Of a stretch of DNA of 53,816 nt, positions 1 through 8,463 are shown in pieces. Origin of the DNA: Dehalococcoidia bacterium (GTDB taxonomy: Bacteria > Chloroflexota > Dehalococcoidia > SZUA-161 > SpSt-899); NCBI GenBank assembly GCA_028711995.1, contig JAQTRE010000007.1, forward strand, positions 1 to 53,816, given 5' to 3'. Numbering within the stretch: position 1 is the stretch's first letter; each line of letters begins with the position of its first letter. The translations under genes were made by a program, and so were the position numbers. The notes beneath the pieces are model-generated. The model was not told the DNA's origin and did no database searches. It saw nothing but the letters and a program-made list of their open reading frames with translations.

Positions 1-169
1 GTCTGCTTATGCCTGTGGTTCTCTCTGAACATCCCTTCACCTCAAGTCGAATAGCCTCAACTTGAGTCTATCGCATCCCAATATCAGCTTCAATACCAAG
101 GCGCTACCTTTTTGCAGGAACGCCAAGGATCATCAAATATGTTCGTTGGCAGGAAAGCCAGGATTCAGG

Positions 170-1135
170 TCAAGCGAAGCTTGAACTGTAAAAGTGCCAC
201 GGGCTTGCCCGTGGGTATCTACTCACCTCCTCGGCAACTGTGACGGCCACAGCCGCTACAGACGAAGGTGTACCTCCATCCGAGTACGGCCCATACATTT
301 CGGCCTCTTTCACCATTCCAGCATCGAGATCAACCTTGGCCGTCACCCGAGAAGGATCTCCCTCAAGATCGAACCTGACGATGGCCATCTTGGGTCCTGG
401 AATCAGGGTAATCTCCCCGATTTCGGTGGCCACTGTCCCGGAAATGAAGATCGGGTAGACCTCAACACTCAGTATGGCGGCTTCGTCAATAGGAGGCTGA
501 ATCATGATTGAGGATTTGGCCAAATCGATGGCCCTCTCTTTTTCCGCATCCGTCAGTTCCGGCAGCTTGACCTCGCTGATGGCAACAACCGTTTTCGACT
601 TCAGATCCACTTTGACAGCTATGGGTGGCCGCATCTCCGATGAGCAGACGACAATATTATTCTCCTCCACCACCTGAAGAACGGTTACTTCATCGCCCCC
701 AAAAGCCGCTTGAACATCCGGGCTGTTCCGGGCGATCTCCGATGCCAGGGCCGTATTGTATCCCCCGGAGGAAGGCAGGATAAGGATCAGCGCAATTACC
801 ACTGCTACCAGCGCACTCCCGACGGCGATTCTCCACTTGGATTGGAAGATAAATTCTTGCGCCATTTTTACTCCTTTTGCTAATTTTGAATCTGCCTTGA
901 AAACGCGACTATGATCTGATTCCTTTAGCCGTGACATCGTAGTTTTTCTGAGGTCCGAGAATTTCGGGATTTCCTTCAGGATAGCTAGCTGTTGCTTAAC
1001 CTCGGTCCAAGCCGCAAGCGCTTGCCGACATCCGGCACAATTCGTCAGATGTCTATCCGCCAACCCTTGAATTTCCGGTGTCAACTCTCGATTGGCGTAG
1101 GCGGAGAGGAGTTCCTTCATCTCAGCGCATCTCAT
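170..1135 (-). CDS. Anti-sigma factor, zinc-finger ZAS type, with extracytoplasmic repeat domains
   Basis: Predicted membrane anti-sigma factor that would hold the adjacent ECF sigma factor. The cytoplasmic N-terminus has the H-x3-C-x2-C zinc-finger signature (HLTNCAGC, about residues 29-36). One membrane helix follows at about 101-121 (WRIAVGSALVAVVIALILIL). The outer part carries two copies of a module of the type DPxVQ...V.VDL...V. The same module recurs in the 782-residue lipoprotein at 5585-7933. Its start overlaps the sigma stop as ATGA, which indicates translational coupling. The last 15 or so residues are read through a palindromic repeat, so the original stop may have been lost. Family assignment is firm; the inducing signal is unknown. 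Confidence 0.85.
   Translation of the reverse strand: MRCAEMKELLSAYANRELTPEIQGLADRHLTNCAGCRQALAAWTEVKQQLAILKEIPKFSDLRKTTMSRLKESDHSRVFKADSKLAKGVKMAQEFIFQSKWRIAVGSALVAVVIALILILPSSGGYNTALASEIARNSPDVQAAFGGDEVTVLQVVEENNIVVCSSEMRPPIAVKVDLKSKTVVAISEVKLPELTDAEKERAIDLAKSSIMIQPPIDEAAILSVEVYPIFISGTVATEIGEITLIPGPKMAIVRFDLEGDPSRVTAKVDLDAGMVKEAEMYGPYSDGGTPSSVAAVAVTVAEEVSRYPRASPWHFYSSSFA
184..222. repeat. REP-like palindrome at the 3' end of the anti-sigma gene
   Basis: CCACGGGC at 197-204 and GCCCGTGG at 207-214 form a perfect 8-bp stem with a two-base loop, flanked by a GATAC side sequence. A second short palindrome (TCAAGC-GAA-GCTTGA) lies at about 171-185. The stem falls inside the last codons of the anti-sigma reading frame, so that protein's tail may be read from repeat DNA. 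Confidence 0.5.
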
Positions 1136-1678
1136 TCTCCGTTACCCCCCGAATTTGCTCCATAAGCCGCTCGAAATCTCTGGCTTCCCCTGGCCACTCG
1201 CTTGCGAACCGCTTCCTCGGAGATGCCCATAATCCGGGCGATTTCTGCGTACTTGAATCCTTCAACAAAGTGAAGCACCATGCAATTCCGCTGATCGTAA
1301 GGAACCTGTAACAAAGACTCTTCGATGGCCATTTGCTGTTCGACCCTCTCTGGAGCGGAATCCTTCGCCGGAATATCCTGTCTCCCATAATCGCTGAATG
1401 GGATAAATGAAATACGGCGCTTTCGGCGATAATACTGGCGCGGCATTATTGGTAGCAATCCGGTACAGCCATGCCTTGAACGAAATGGGTGAATTGAAAC
1501 TGTCGATGCCGCGATATGCCTGGAAAAAGGTGTCCTGAGCGAGGTCCTGTGCCACACCGAAATCACCGCTCAACCGATATAGATAACGCACGATCGGCAT
1601 TTGATAATGCTCCACGATTTCCTCAAACGCGTCGGTATTGCCCTGGCGTATCGATTCTATGATCCGGGCTTCATCCAC
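1132..1678 (-). pseudogene. ECF RNA polymerase sigma factor, interrupted by a single extra base
   Basis: ECF sigma-70 factor. Region 2 is intact in one frame (DAFEEIVEHYQMPIVRYLYR, then AQDLAQDTFFQAYRGID and FKAWLYRIATNNA). The linker and region 4 (QQMAIEESLLQVPYDQR, EGFKYAEIARIMGISEEAVR) continue in another frame. The switch is near 1435-1445, just after IATNNA. The span of 547 nt is 3n+1, so removing one base restores a 181-residue protein of normal ECF length. The GTG start at 1678 is chosen because AAGGAG lies 9 nt upstream. The stop overlaps the anti-sigma start. This is either a recent inactivation or a base-calling error; the intact partner gene favours an error or a very young lesion. 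Confidence 0.8.
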
Positions 1679-1899
1679 GAACAGCGTCTCCTTTTCCCCA
1701 CACTTACTATAATGCTTGGGGCCATCAAAACCGGACAAAACCGGCAATATTGCCTTGTGGGGTATCGGGTAAACGTAGGCAATCAGGCACCAAAGCGCCT
1801 CGCTATGATGTCAAGGGTCCCGCTCTCTCCAGCATCGAGAACTCAGCAGATGGTAGATCGCATAGCCTTCTAAAAGGACGAAGCGTATGGGCCTCAAAC

Positions 1900-3285
1900 T
1901 TATGCTGCACAGAGAGGCAGCTTTACGATGAAAGTAGTCCCAACACCAACAGTGCTTTTTACCTCGATTTGGCCTTTGTGCAACCCTACGGCATAAGCGG
2001 CAATCGATAAGCCCAACCCGGCTCCGCCACTGTTCCTGGCCCGCGAACCATCCGCGCGGTAGAACCGCTCAAATATATGAGGCAAGTGTTCCGGTGCAAT
2101 GCCTATGCCGCTGTCTTCTATGACGATCATTGCCCACTCTCCCTCCTCAGAAACATTTACTGCAACTTCTCCACCTGATCTGTTATAGCGGATTCCGTTC
2201 TCGAGGAGATTCTGGAAGACTCGTCTCAGCAGTCCCGAATCTCCTCGCGTCATCAGGCCATCACCGCTTGTGTTGCTGGTAAGTTTCAGGTTCACCGAAT
2301 GCTGGTCTGCCAGCGGTTTAAGATCGAGCAGAGCTTCCTCAAGGAGCGGTTCAAGAACAATTGGGGTATCAGGAAGAAAGCGTTCCTCCGTTGCCAGCAG
2401 AAGAAGATCATCCACCAATCGCTGTAATCGAGTGAGTGCTCGTTCCAGCGTCAAACTCATCTCACGGTAATGCTCAGTTGTGGCATTGGGATCGGCGCCG
2501 ACAACATTCAGGCTCGCGCGCAATGTGGCCAGGGGTGTCCGCAATTCGTGGGCTGCATCGGCAACGAACCGGCCCTGCTGTTCGAATGCAGACTCCAAGC
2601 GATTCAACATGGAGTCGAAGGAACCAGCCAATTGCTTGAGTTCATCCTCCGGGCCTTTCAGATTGAGGCGTGTATCGAGCGTTTGGGCGTTAATGCCTTG
2701 AGCCGCTTGAGCGAGTTTCTGTACCGGGCGGAGAGCCCGTCCGGCCAGCCAATAAGCGCCAAGCCCGCCGAGCAGCACAATTACTCCCAGCCCGATGAGT
2801 GAGATAACACGCATTTCATGAAAGACATCCTCTCGAACGGCTGAGGTTGAAACCCCAGTTATCCTTTCCACGGCAGAGGGCTGGAAGGTGATGGTATAGG
2901 ATTGCGATTCTCCCACCTCATCGGGAGAAGAAGGAGAGGTCTGGTAAACCGCCTCTGAAGGGAAGGTAGTCCCCGAAGGGAAAGTGACAGTCACAGACTC
3001 TGGCGGAAGGGCAACGTCCTCTCCCTCTACTACCATGCTTGGTACAATTGATGAAGTTCCAAAAAGAATACCCATCCCCTCCGGGGCTTGAGCTGTCACC
3101 ACTGTGACGGGTATCTGCCCTGTCATCACATGAGTTTTGGTCGTCGTGAACGGAGTCGCCACATTGACCAGAACCAATAATCCGATACTGATTGCCAGCA
3201 ACAGCCCCGTCACCCAGAGCGCCAGCCGCACCCTCAAGGTAAGCCTTCTCTTTACTGATTTCAGGACGGAAGTACCTCGATTCAT
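1900..3285 (-). CDS. Sensor histidine kinase (HAMP, HisKA, HATPase)
   Basis: Membrane sensor kinase of a two-component system. Residues about 20-42 form the first membrane helix. An outer sensing loop of about 115 residues follows, and a second helix lies at about 159-182. Then come a HAMP domain, HisKA with the phospho-acceptor His246 (HELRTPLA), and HATPase_c with the N box (NLLENGIRY) and the glycine motifs DSGIGIAPE and GAGLGLSIA. The sensor loop resembles no ligand domain I can name. The start overlaps the stop of the response regulator gene by four bases, so the two are co-translated. Likely partner: the regulator at 3282-3995. Confidence 0.92.
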   Translation of the reverse strand: MNRGTSVLKSVKRRLTLRVRLALWVTGLLLAISIGLLVLVNVATPFTTTKTHVMTGQIPVTVVTAQAPEGMGILFGTSSIVPSMVVEGEDVALPPESVTVTFPSGTTFPSEAVYQTSPSSPDEVGESQSYTITFQPSAVERITGVSTSAVREDVFHEMRVISLIGLGVIVLLGGLGAYWLAGRALRPVQKLAQAAQGINAQTLDTRLNLKGPEDELKQLAGSFDSMLNRLESAFEQQGRFVADAAHELRTPLATLRASLNVVGADPNATTEHYREMSLTLERALTRLQRLVDDLLLLATEERFLPDTPIVLEPLLEEALLDLKPLADQHSVNLKLTSNTSGDGLMTRGDSGLLRRVFQNLLENGIRYNRSGGEVAVNVSEEGEWAMIVIEDSGIGIAPEHLPHIFERFYRADGSRARNSGGAGLGLSIAAYAVGLHKGQIEVKSTVGVGTTFIVKLPLCAA

Positions 3286-3995
3286 AATGTATCCTCCGTG
3301 AAAGAAGATGAGACAAGCCTGTATCCCTGCCCCACGATGGTTTCGATATATTCCGATGATGTTCCATTGCCGCTGAGCTTCCGCCGCAAAGAGTGAATGT
3401 GGACGCGTACCGAACCGGAGAAGGGATCGGCTTCAGCATCCCAGACATGCTCCAGTAATTTCTCCTGCGAAATGATTTCTCCGGGATGACGCATGAGGTA
3501 TTCCATGATGCCGAATTCTTTACGGGTAAGCTCAAGCCGGCATTTATCATGCCAGACGATTTTGGACGCCGGATCAAGTTTAAGTTTTCCCAATTGAATA
3601 ACGGTATCCCGCACTCGCAGGTCTCGCCGCAACAGCGCACGCACACGAGCAACAAGCTCGCCGAAATCAAAAGGCTTGGCCAGATAATCATCTGCCCCGA
3701 TATCGAGTCCGGTAATCCTGTCAGCGGGATGACTGCGGGCGGTCACCATCAGAATCAGCAGATTGGGTCGGCTGATCCGCAATCGGCGGCAGATTTCCAA
3801 GCCATCCATTCCCGGCAAATTCAGATCCAGGATCAACAAATCATAGTCGTTGATGGCTGCATGTTCGTAGCCATGGTTGCCGTCAAAAACAGCGTCCACA
3901 GCATATCCTTGTTTCCGAAGTCCTTCGGCAAGGATATTGGCAAGATCGATCTCGTCCTCAATTATGAGTATTCGCAATCTGTCGCTCCGTTTCAA
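3282..3995 (-). CDS. OmpR/PhoB-family response regulator
   Basis: Two-domain DNA-binding response regulator of 237 residues. The receiver domain has the acidic pair ED at about 13-14, the phospho-acceptor Asp57 (LLILDLNLPGMDG), the conserved Thr in MVTARS and Lys in YLAKPF. The C-terminal half is a winged helix of the OmpR type (LTRKEFGIMEYLMRHPGE; VRVHIHSLRRKL). It is encoded just upstream of its kinase with an ATGA overlap. The direct repeats CTTAAC-N5-CTTAAC in front of the exported-protein gene at 4656 have the 11-nt period these proteins bind, so that promoter is a candidate autoregulatory target. Confidence 0.93.
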   Translation of the reverse strand: MKRSDRLRILIIEDEIDLANILAEGLRKQGYAVDAVFDGNHGYEHAAINDYDLLILDLNLPGMDGLEICRRLRISRPNLLILMVTARSHPADRITGLDIGADDYLAKPFDFGELVARVRALLRRDLRVRDTVIQLGKLKLDPASKIVWHDKCRLELTRKEFGIMEYLMRHPGEIISQEKLLEHVWDAEADPFSGSVRVHIHSLRRKLSGNGTSSEYIETIVGQGYRLVSSSFTEDTL

Positions 3996-4083
3996 CTCAG
4001 CAGAGGGTCTGAATCAGGGCCAACCTCTTAACCTCAAATCTCCCCGGTCTCCTGGCAAGAGAGACCAGGGAGAGACATGTCTG

Positions 4084-4656
4084 TCAATCGGCCCCAGCCC
4101 TGCTGGGTGTAGCTTCCGGATAGGGAGTGGCGGTGGGGCATGGTTCAGGGGTTGCTTCAAGGATTGAGAATGCTCGCTGGCCATCGCTTAACCCACAGGA
4201 ATAGATACGGTCACCATAGGGGGTGACTGTGGGTTCCGGTGACATGCAAGGACAGATGCAATTATCAGGAAACTGAACCCTGATTTGACCCGTTTTTACA
4301 TCTCCTGCTGCAGAACTCACGACAGTGACAGTAACGGCTTCATCTTCAGATGAGAGCGCCGAAACTTCTCCATCGACTACGCTGAAAGTGCAGATGCACC
4401 CGGAAGTAGCTGGCGATTCCAAGGGCTCTGACTCAGCATTCACCTGAGAATCCCATACGATCGAATCAGCCGGTAGCTGAGTGACACCAACTTCCTGGAT
4501 ATCGTCCGCCCCTGACTCTTCAATGGTAACCCCGTTTATTTCTACGGGACCCAGGTGATTCTTCTGCGAACCGTCAGCAAGAGCGACCGCCCCTGTGGCC
4601 GCTCCAACTACCATGACCAGACCGAGGCCAATGCCAAACACCTTCTTTTTGATCAT
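4084..4656 (-). CDS. Small exported Cys-rich protein of unknown function
   Basis: A 190-residue protein that I do not recognise. It has an N-terminal signal peptide (MIKKKVFGIGLGLVMVVGAA, cleavage probably after ALA at about 27). The mature part is acidic and contains clustered cysteines (CICTF, CICPCM and a single later Cys), followed by a Thr/Pro-rich tail. It precedes the response regulator and kinase on the same strand, separated by 88 nt, so it may be co-transcribed with them. It could serve as an envelope accessory to the sensor or as a target of the system. The start has a strong GGAGG site. Confidence 0.7.
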   Translation of the reverse strand: MIKKKVFGIGLGLVMVVGAATGAVALADGSQKNHLGPVEINGVTIEESGADDIQEVGVTQLPADSIVWDSQVNAESEPLESPATSGCICTFSVVDGEVSALSSEDEAVTVTVVSSAAGDVKTGQIRVQFPDNCICPCMSPEPTVTPYGDRIYSCGLSDGQRAFSILEATPEPCPTATPYPEATPSRAGAD

Positions 4657-4696
4657 CTTTTTCCTCCGTTTTTGTTACTTGACTGTACAGCCAAAT

Positions 4697-4732
4697 ATAT
4701 TAAAACACAGAGGGAGTTAAGTCTCTGTTAAG
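4697..4732 (-). promoter_or_regulatory. Promoter with OmpR-type direct repeats
   Basis: Reading the minus strand, CTTAAC (4732-4727) and CTTAAC (4721-4716) are spaced by 11 nt. They are followed 13 nt later by a good -10 element TAATAT (4702-4697). This is the usual arrangement of an OmpR/PhoB-family activator site standing in for a -35 box. The nearest such regulator is the gene at 3282-3995, which lies downstream in the same direction. Confidence 0.5.
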
Positions 4733-4743
4733 ATTTGAGCGGT

Positions 4744-5571
4744 TTACGGTGTTGTTTTTTCAGGGACCGGCGTGGGCACCATCAAATCATCCCAGGGCTT
4801 GGCGTCAGCCGGGGCCTCTATCGAGATTGGCGCATTGAAGTCATAATAGCGGATGAGCATGGTCGCATCGAACCATCGCTCTTCTTCATCTGCACGCCAT
4901 GGGTCCAGTGATCTGGAGACGCTCCTCTCCTGGCGAACAATGTAATCGTCTGTCCCGATCCAGAGTTCTATGGTCTGTTCACTCCGGCGCATCTGGTCCA
5001 TGTAGCGAAGCTGTTCCGCATTAAGTTCGCCTTGCTCTTTTTCGATATCGATTATCTGATCATCAACCACCAGATTCATATCGACTTCACCGGAGAAGTG
5101 AAGGCACTCGGTGCCGTCGATGGTTTCGTGTGTAAGTTCTCCCCAGTTGACCTTATCAACATAATCTGAGAACTCGCTTCTAACGAAAAGTCCTGGACCC
5201 GGTGGAGGGAACTCTATTGGGGATTCCTCTTCGCGGAATCCCCAATAGGCGTCGTCGCTGTCCCGGCTATAGACTATATTTCCGATTCTGATGTTTTCGC
5301 TTGTGCCGTCCTTATCGGTCGAGGTCTGGCGGTATTGATCCGGGGCCACAAACTCGATTTGAGATACATTGTTCTCCGCTTCACCATCAAAGGTCGACGA
5401 GGTGTCAAAAACAGCCCTATAGGATTGCACTGAGCTGCCAGATACCACCGCTTTTTCAATTATTGCTCCAGGGTCTGTCGTCTGTTCTTGTGACTCGCTT
5501 TCGCCGCAGCCAACAAGGGGTAGAATAGAGATTGTCATCAGAATCAGCAGAACGCAGATGTGAATTTTCAT
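4744..5571 (-). CDS. Lipoprotein, LolA-like fold suspected
   Basis: Exported lipoprotein of 275 residues with a clear lipobox (LPLVGC, Cys at about 22). The body alternates short beta-like strands. It shares a pattern with the N-terminal third of the next gene: IEFV-x-PD, IGN-x-IY, Y-W, ETIDG-x-x-C-x-x-F. The two genes are therefore paralogues. The pattern resembles LolA/LppX-type lipid-binding lipoproteins, but this is inferred from fold-like features, not from a certain match. It lies 13 nt downstream of the 782-residue gene with its own AAGGAG site and is very likely in an operon with it. Substrate unknown. Confidence 0.75.
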   Translation of the reverse strand: MKIHICVLLILMTISILPLVGCGESESQEQTTDPGAIIEKAVVSGSSVQSYRAVFDTSSTFDGEAENNVSQIEFVAPDQYRQTSTDKDGTSENIRIGNIVYSRDSDDAYWGFREEESPIEFPPPGPGLFVRSEFSDYVDKVNWGELTHETIDGTECLHFSGEVDMNLVVDDQIIDIEKEQGELNAEQLRYMDQMRRSEQTIELWIGTDDYIVRQERSVSRSLDPWRADEEERWFDATMLIRYYDFNAPISIEAPADAKPWDDLMVPTPVPEKTTP

Positions 5572-5584
5572 GAGATGCTCCTTT

Positions 5585-7933
5585 CTAGAACGGCATGGGA
5601 CTTATTTCAATGACTCTCTTTTCGGCAAAATGCACGAAGATGTGAAGCGATTTCACTCGTGTTGCCGAATGATAAGTCTTTTCGGCGATCGTCCCGTCGT
5701 CGTTGTACCGGACGAACGGCCAGTCGTATTCGATGATGCACTCTTCCTTTAGTCTGATCTCCGGGCCTGCTCCCATGAACACACTGGACTCGCCGGGACC
5801 GGGTGAGTAGTAATACGGAATGACATTCCAGATTTCATATTCCCTGTTCTGCAACAAATCCTGTACGCGCGGATCAACGAGGGCGACCTGAATGGCGAAC
5901 TCCTGTTGCTCTTGGCTCAAAGAGTAATTTCCGGTGGTATCTTCTCCGGTTGTCGGCAATGCCGAAGGCGGTAGAGCCATCGGCGCGAGGGCGACTGAGC
6001 TTTCGTCAAGATTGACATTGACGGATACATCGTTTAGCGGCTGGCTTATCCCTGCAAACTGCTTGGGTGCAAAGAATCGTATCTGGAGAGAGGCCTGTCC
6101 GTTGGAGCTAATAAAAATATCGGTGATGACATATTCCGAACCCTCGACAATGGCCTGGATGGTGGGATCGGCCAGTGCCATCCCCTTTGCTTCACTCTGC
6201 TTTTCCGGGTCTTCCCATGGAAGTTCAGGAAAAGGTCTCCTTTCTTTTTCATAAAGTTTCTCTTTAATCAGCCTGGAGAGGTTTTCGGGCATCGGTGTGA
6301 CCTGCATCACCTTGGCCGATTCAAGGTCCACGGTGACGCTGAGCGCGCCGAAATCGATTTTGTAGGGATGGAGAAAATAAGTGACGATCACCTGTGCCGC
6401 CTTCTGAGCTGTTTCCGAGTAATGGGGATAGACATCCCAGACGGCATGATCGGTATCCTCAAGCAGCGACAAGACCTCCATATCGGTGATGGCAATCTCC
6501 ACAGCCCGGTTCTTTTCCGCCTCCGTCAGCGGCGGCAGCACTTTTGAAGGGACGAGGGCATTGAGCGCATCCGGGATCTCGCGGCCAGCTATTATTGCTT
6601 CTATTGTCCGTATTGGCGGCGTCTCTTCTGTGGCCTCTAGTTCCTCGGCGCGGATGCCGACATGGATCGGATCGGCCCAGTAATCGTAGATAATGAGCTC
6701 ATAGAGGCTGCCATTTTCAGTCGGACGATAAGAATAATCTCCGGGGCTGTTTTCCTTTTGAACCACCGGCTCGCCGGTGAGGGCATTACCAGGCCACTCG
6801 CGGGAGAGGGCTTTCAGGGTATCGCTCATCGATTCGGCATCGAGGCGCTCCGGGAAGACCCCGTGCGCATCCTTGAAAACACGTAGCAGTTGTTGCAATT
6901 CGCCCCCTGTATTCTGGATACTGCTGTATAACCCTTCGGCCTTTCTTTCGTACAGCACTTTTTCCGGTTTCTCGATGCGGATGTTCTCATCGTAGTTGAT
7001 GCCGATGGCACCCGGGTATTTTTCCACTCCCAGAGAGGATTCCAGCCGCTGTTCCGTTTCTATCAGTCGCGGCAAGGCGCTTTCCTCGTCCACATAGATA
7101 CGAAGCCCCATGCTTGAGATGTCTTTTGTTATACCGGAGATATACTCCTCTCCCCCATGGACGCTCACTTCGGCATTATCGAAATCGCACCCTCTCATGC
7201 CGAAGGCTTCTGCGATCTGGATGAACTCCGCTTTCAATTCCGTGGTGAGTTCGGTGGCATTCCTAACCTGAGCCTGGAAGTAGCAGCCTTGGGTGGAGTT
7301 CAGTTCGATATAGGTGTTTTCGCTGAGTATCGGCCCATCGGGTCTATCCAAGAATTCATATCCCAGCGACTCCACCAGCGCCATATCGGATTCTCCGTCG
7401 CCTGGAGGGCAATCAATGAAAACCCACATCGTTGTTGATGGCAGGTTGTCCTTTGCCCAGCCTTCAACATCCAGTTCGGCCTCAAAGACCCGGCACGGTT
7501 TTCCGTCGATCGTCTCGCTTCCCACCTCGACCGGACTCAGCGCGTGTTTCAGATACTTGTACGGATTGCTCAGCGCATAGTTGAAGTCGCCGCCGGTTCC
7601 CCAGACTTCCTCCCAATAGACGCCATCTTCTGAGACATATATATCGTTGCCAATGGCGATATTGTATGAGTAGATATCATAGGCATCTTCTTCATAATAA
7701 GAGAATCTGTCGGGGAGGACGAACTCGATTTGAGGCTCATCGGCAGGCCGGTCAAAAGATACCTCTTCCCCGGAGCCGACCTCGCTCCTGAAGATGCTGA
7801 AGCGGGGATTCTCCTCCATTGCTTTGATAGCGCTTGCCAAGGAAATATCTCTTCCTTCAGAGTCGTCACCGCATCCGGCGATGGGCAAGATCATCATCAA
7901 AAGCAAAGCCGTTAGGATCCATCTCAAATTCAT
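5585..7933 (-). CDS. Large multidomain lipoprotein with repeated PepSY-like modules
   Basis: A 782-residue lipoprotein (lipobox LPIAGC, Cys at about 21). Residues about 25-180 match the smaller lipoprotein encoded downstream. A segment near 335-430 (HGVFPERLDAESMSDTL, then NALTGEP and DYSYRP) resembles the periplasmic part of type II secretion pseudopilins. The C-terminal 330 residues hold three copies of a module with the pattern ADPxVQxLL-x-Y-x-I-x-x-V ending in V-x-V-x-L...V.x-x-x-PMP. The same module occurs twice in the anti-sigma factor at 170-1135. It is probably anchored outside the membrane. No enzymatic motif is visible, so function is unknown. Confidence 0.75.
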   Translation of the reverse strand: MNLRWILTALLLMMILPIAGCGDDSEGRDISLASAIKAMEENPRFSIFRSEVGSGEEVSFDRPADEPQIEFVLPDRFSYYEEDAYDIYSYNIAIGNDIYVSEDGVYWEEVWGTGGDFNYALSNPYKYLKHALSPVEVGSETIDGKPCRVFEAELDVEGWAKDNLPSTTMWVFIDCPPGDGESDMALVESLGYEFLDRPDGPILSENTYIELNSTQGCYFQAQVRNATELTTELKAEFIQIAEAFGMRGCDFDNAEVSVHGGEEYISGITKDISSMGLRIYVDEESALPRLIETEQRLESSLGVEKYPGAIGINYDENIRIEKPEKVLYERKAEGLYSSIQNTGGELQQLLRVFKDAHGVFPERLDAESMSDTLKALSREWPGNALTGEPVVQKENSPGDYSYRPTENGSLYELIIYDYWADPIHVGIRAEELEATEETPPIRTIEAIIAGREIPDALNALVPSKVLPPLTEAEKNRAVEIAITDMEVLSLLEDTDHAVWDVYPHYSETAQKAAQVIVTYFLHPYKIDFGALSVTVDLESAKVMQVTPMPENLSRLIKEKLYEKERRPFPELPWEDPEKQSEAKGMALADPTIQAIVEGSEYVITDIFISSNGQASLQIRFFAPKQFAGISQPLNDVSVNVNLDESSVALAPMALPPSALPTTGEDTTGNYSLSQEQQEFAIQVALVDPRVQDLLQNREYEIWNVIPYYYSPGPGESSVFMGAGPEIRLKEECIIEYDWPFVRYNDDGTIAEKTYHSATRVKSLHIFVHFAEKRVIEISPMPF

Positions 7934-8463
7934 TTTCTGTTCTCCTTCAGATCACATCATTCCCGGCCAAAAGGCCTGGCTAAAGTCGCATCGGCGAGCT
8001 CATGCCAGTGAATCTCCCCCAGCAGGAGCTGGGGGCTTCTTGGGTACACGGCTCTTGACCTTCGTCCAATCGCCGTGCGCCTTCGGCAGCCTATCCATCA
8101 CCAGACCGGAGTCTGGTGTTTTGTCGGCAGAATAAGAACCACGGCTCATCCCAGCTCTTGGGCCTAGACGTCGTACAGAAGAGGTATACCACAAACAGAA
8201 GGTGAAAGCAATGATGCCAGGAGCGGAACACCAAGAGCCATCAAAAGCAGAAGAAGGTCGACAGGAGTAGAGAGGACATACCTGTGGGAAATATCTGCCG
8301 GATATCCAACCAATCCTCGCCGCATTCAGACGCACAATTGGTTGCGCCAGTTCATGTCGCAAATGAAGAACATGAACTTCTCGCCGATGACGTAGCCTGG
8401 CCTCAACATCGGGAAGCCGCTTGGAAACGGCTGTTCAACAACCTCGTCAGGGGGACCTTCATC
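7934..8463. other. Intergenic stretch with a terminal hairpin, possible IS200/IS605-type remnant
   Basis: No convincing gene is present on either strand. CCCCCAGC at 8016-8023 and GCTGGGGG at 8028-8035 form a perfect 8-bp stem with a four-base loop. Subterminal hairpins of this type, next to AAGAAGCC, are common at the ends of IS200/IS605 elements. No recognisable transposase motif remains nearby. The first 60 bases should hold the promoter of the lipoprotein operon. Confidence 0.35.
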
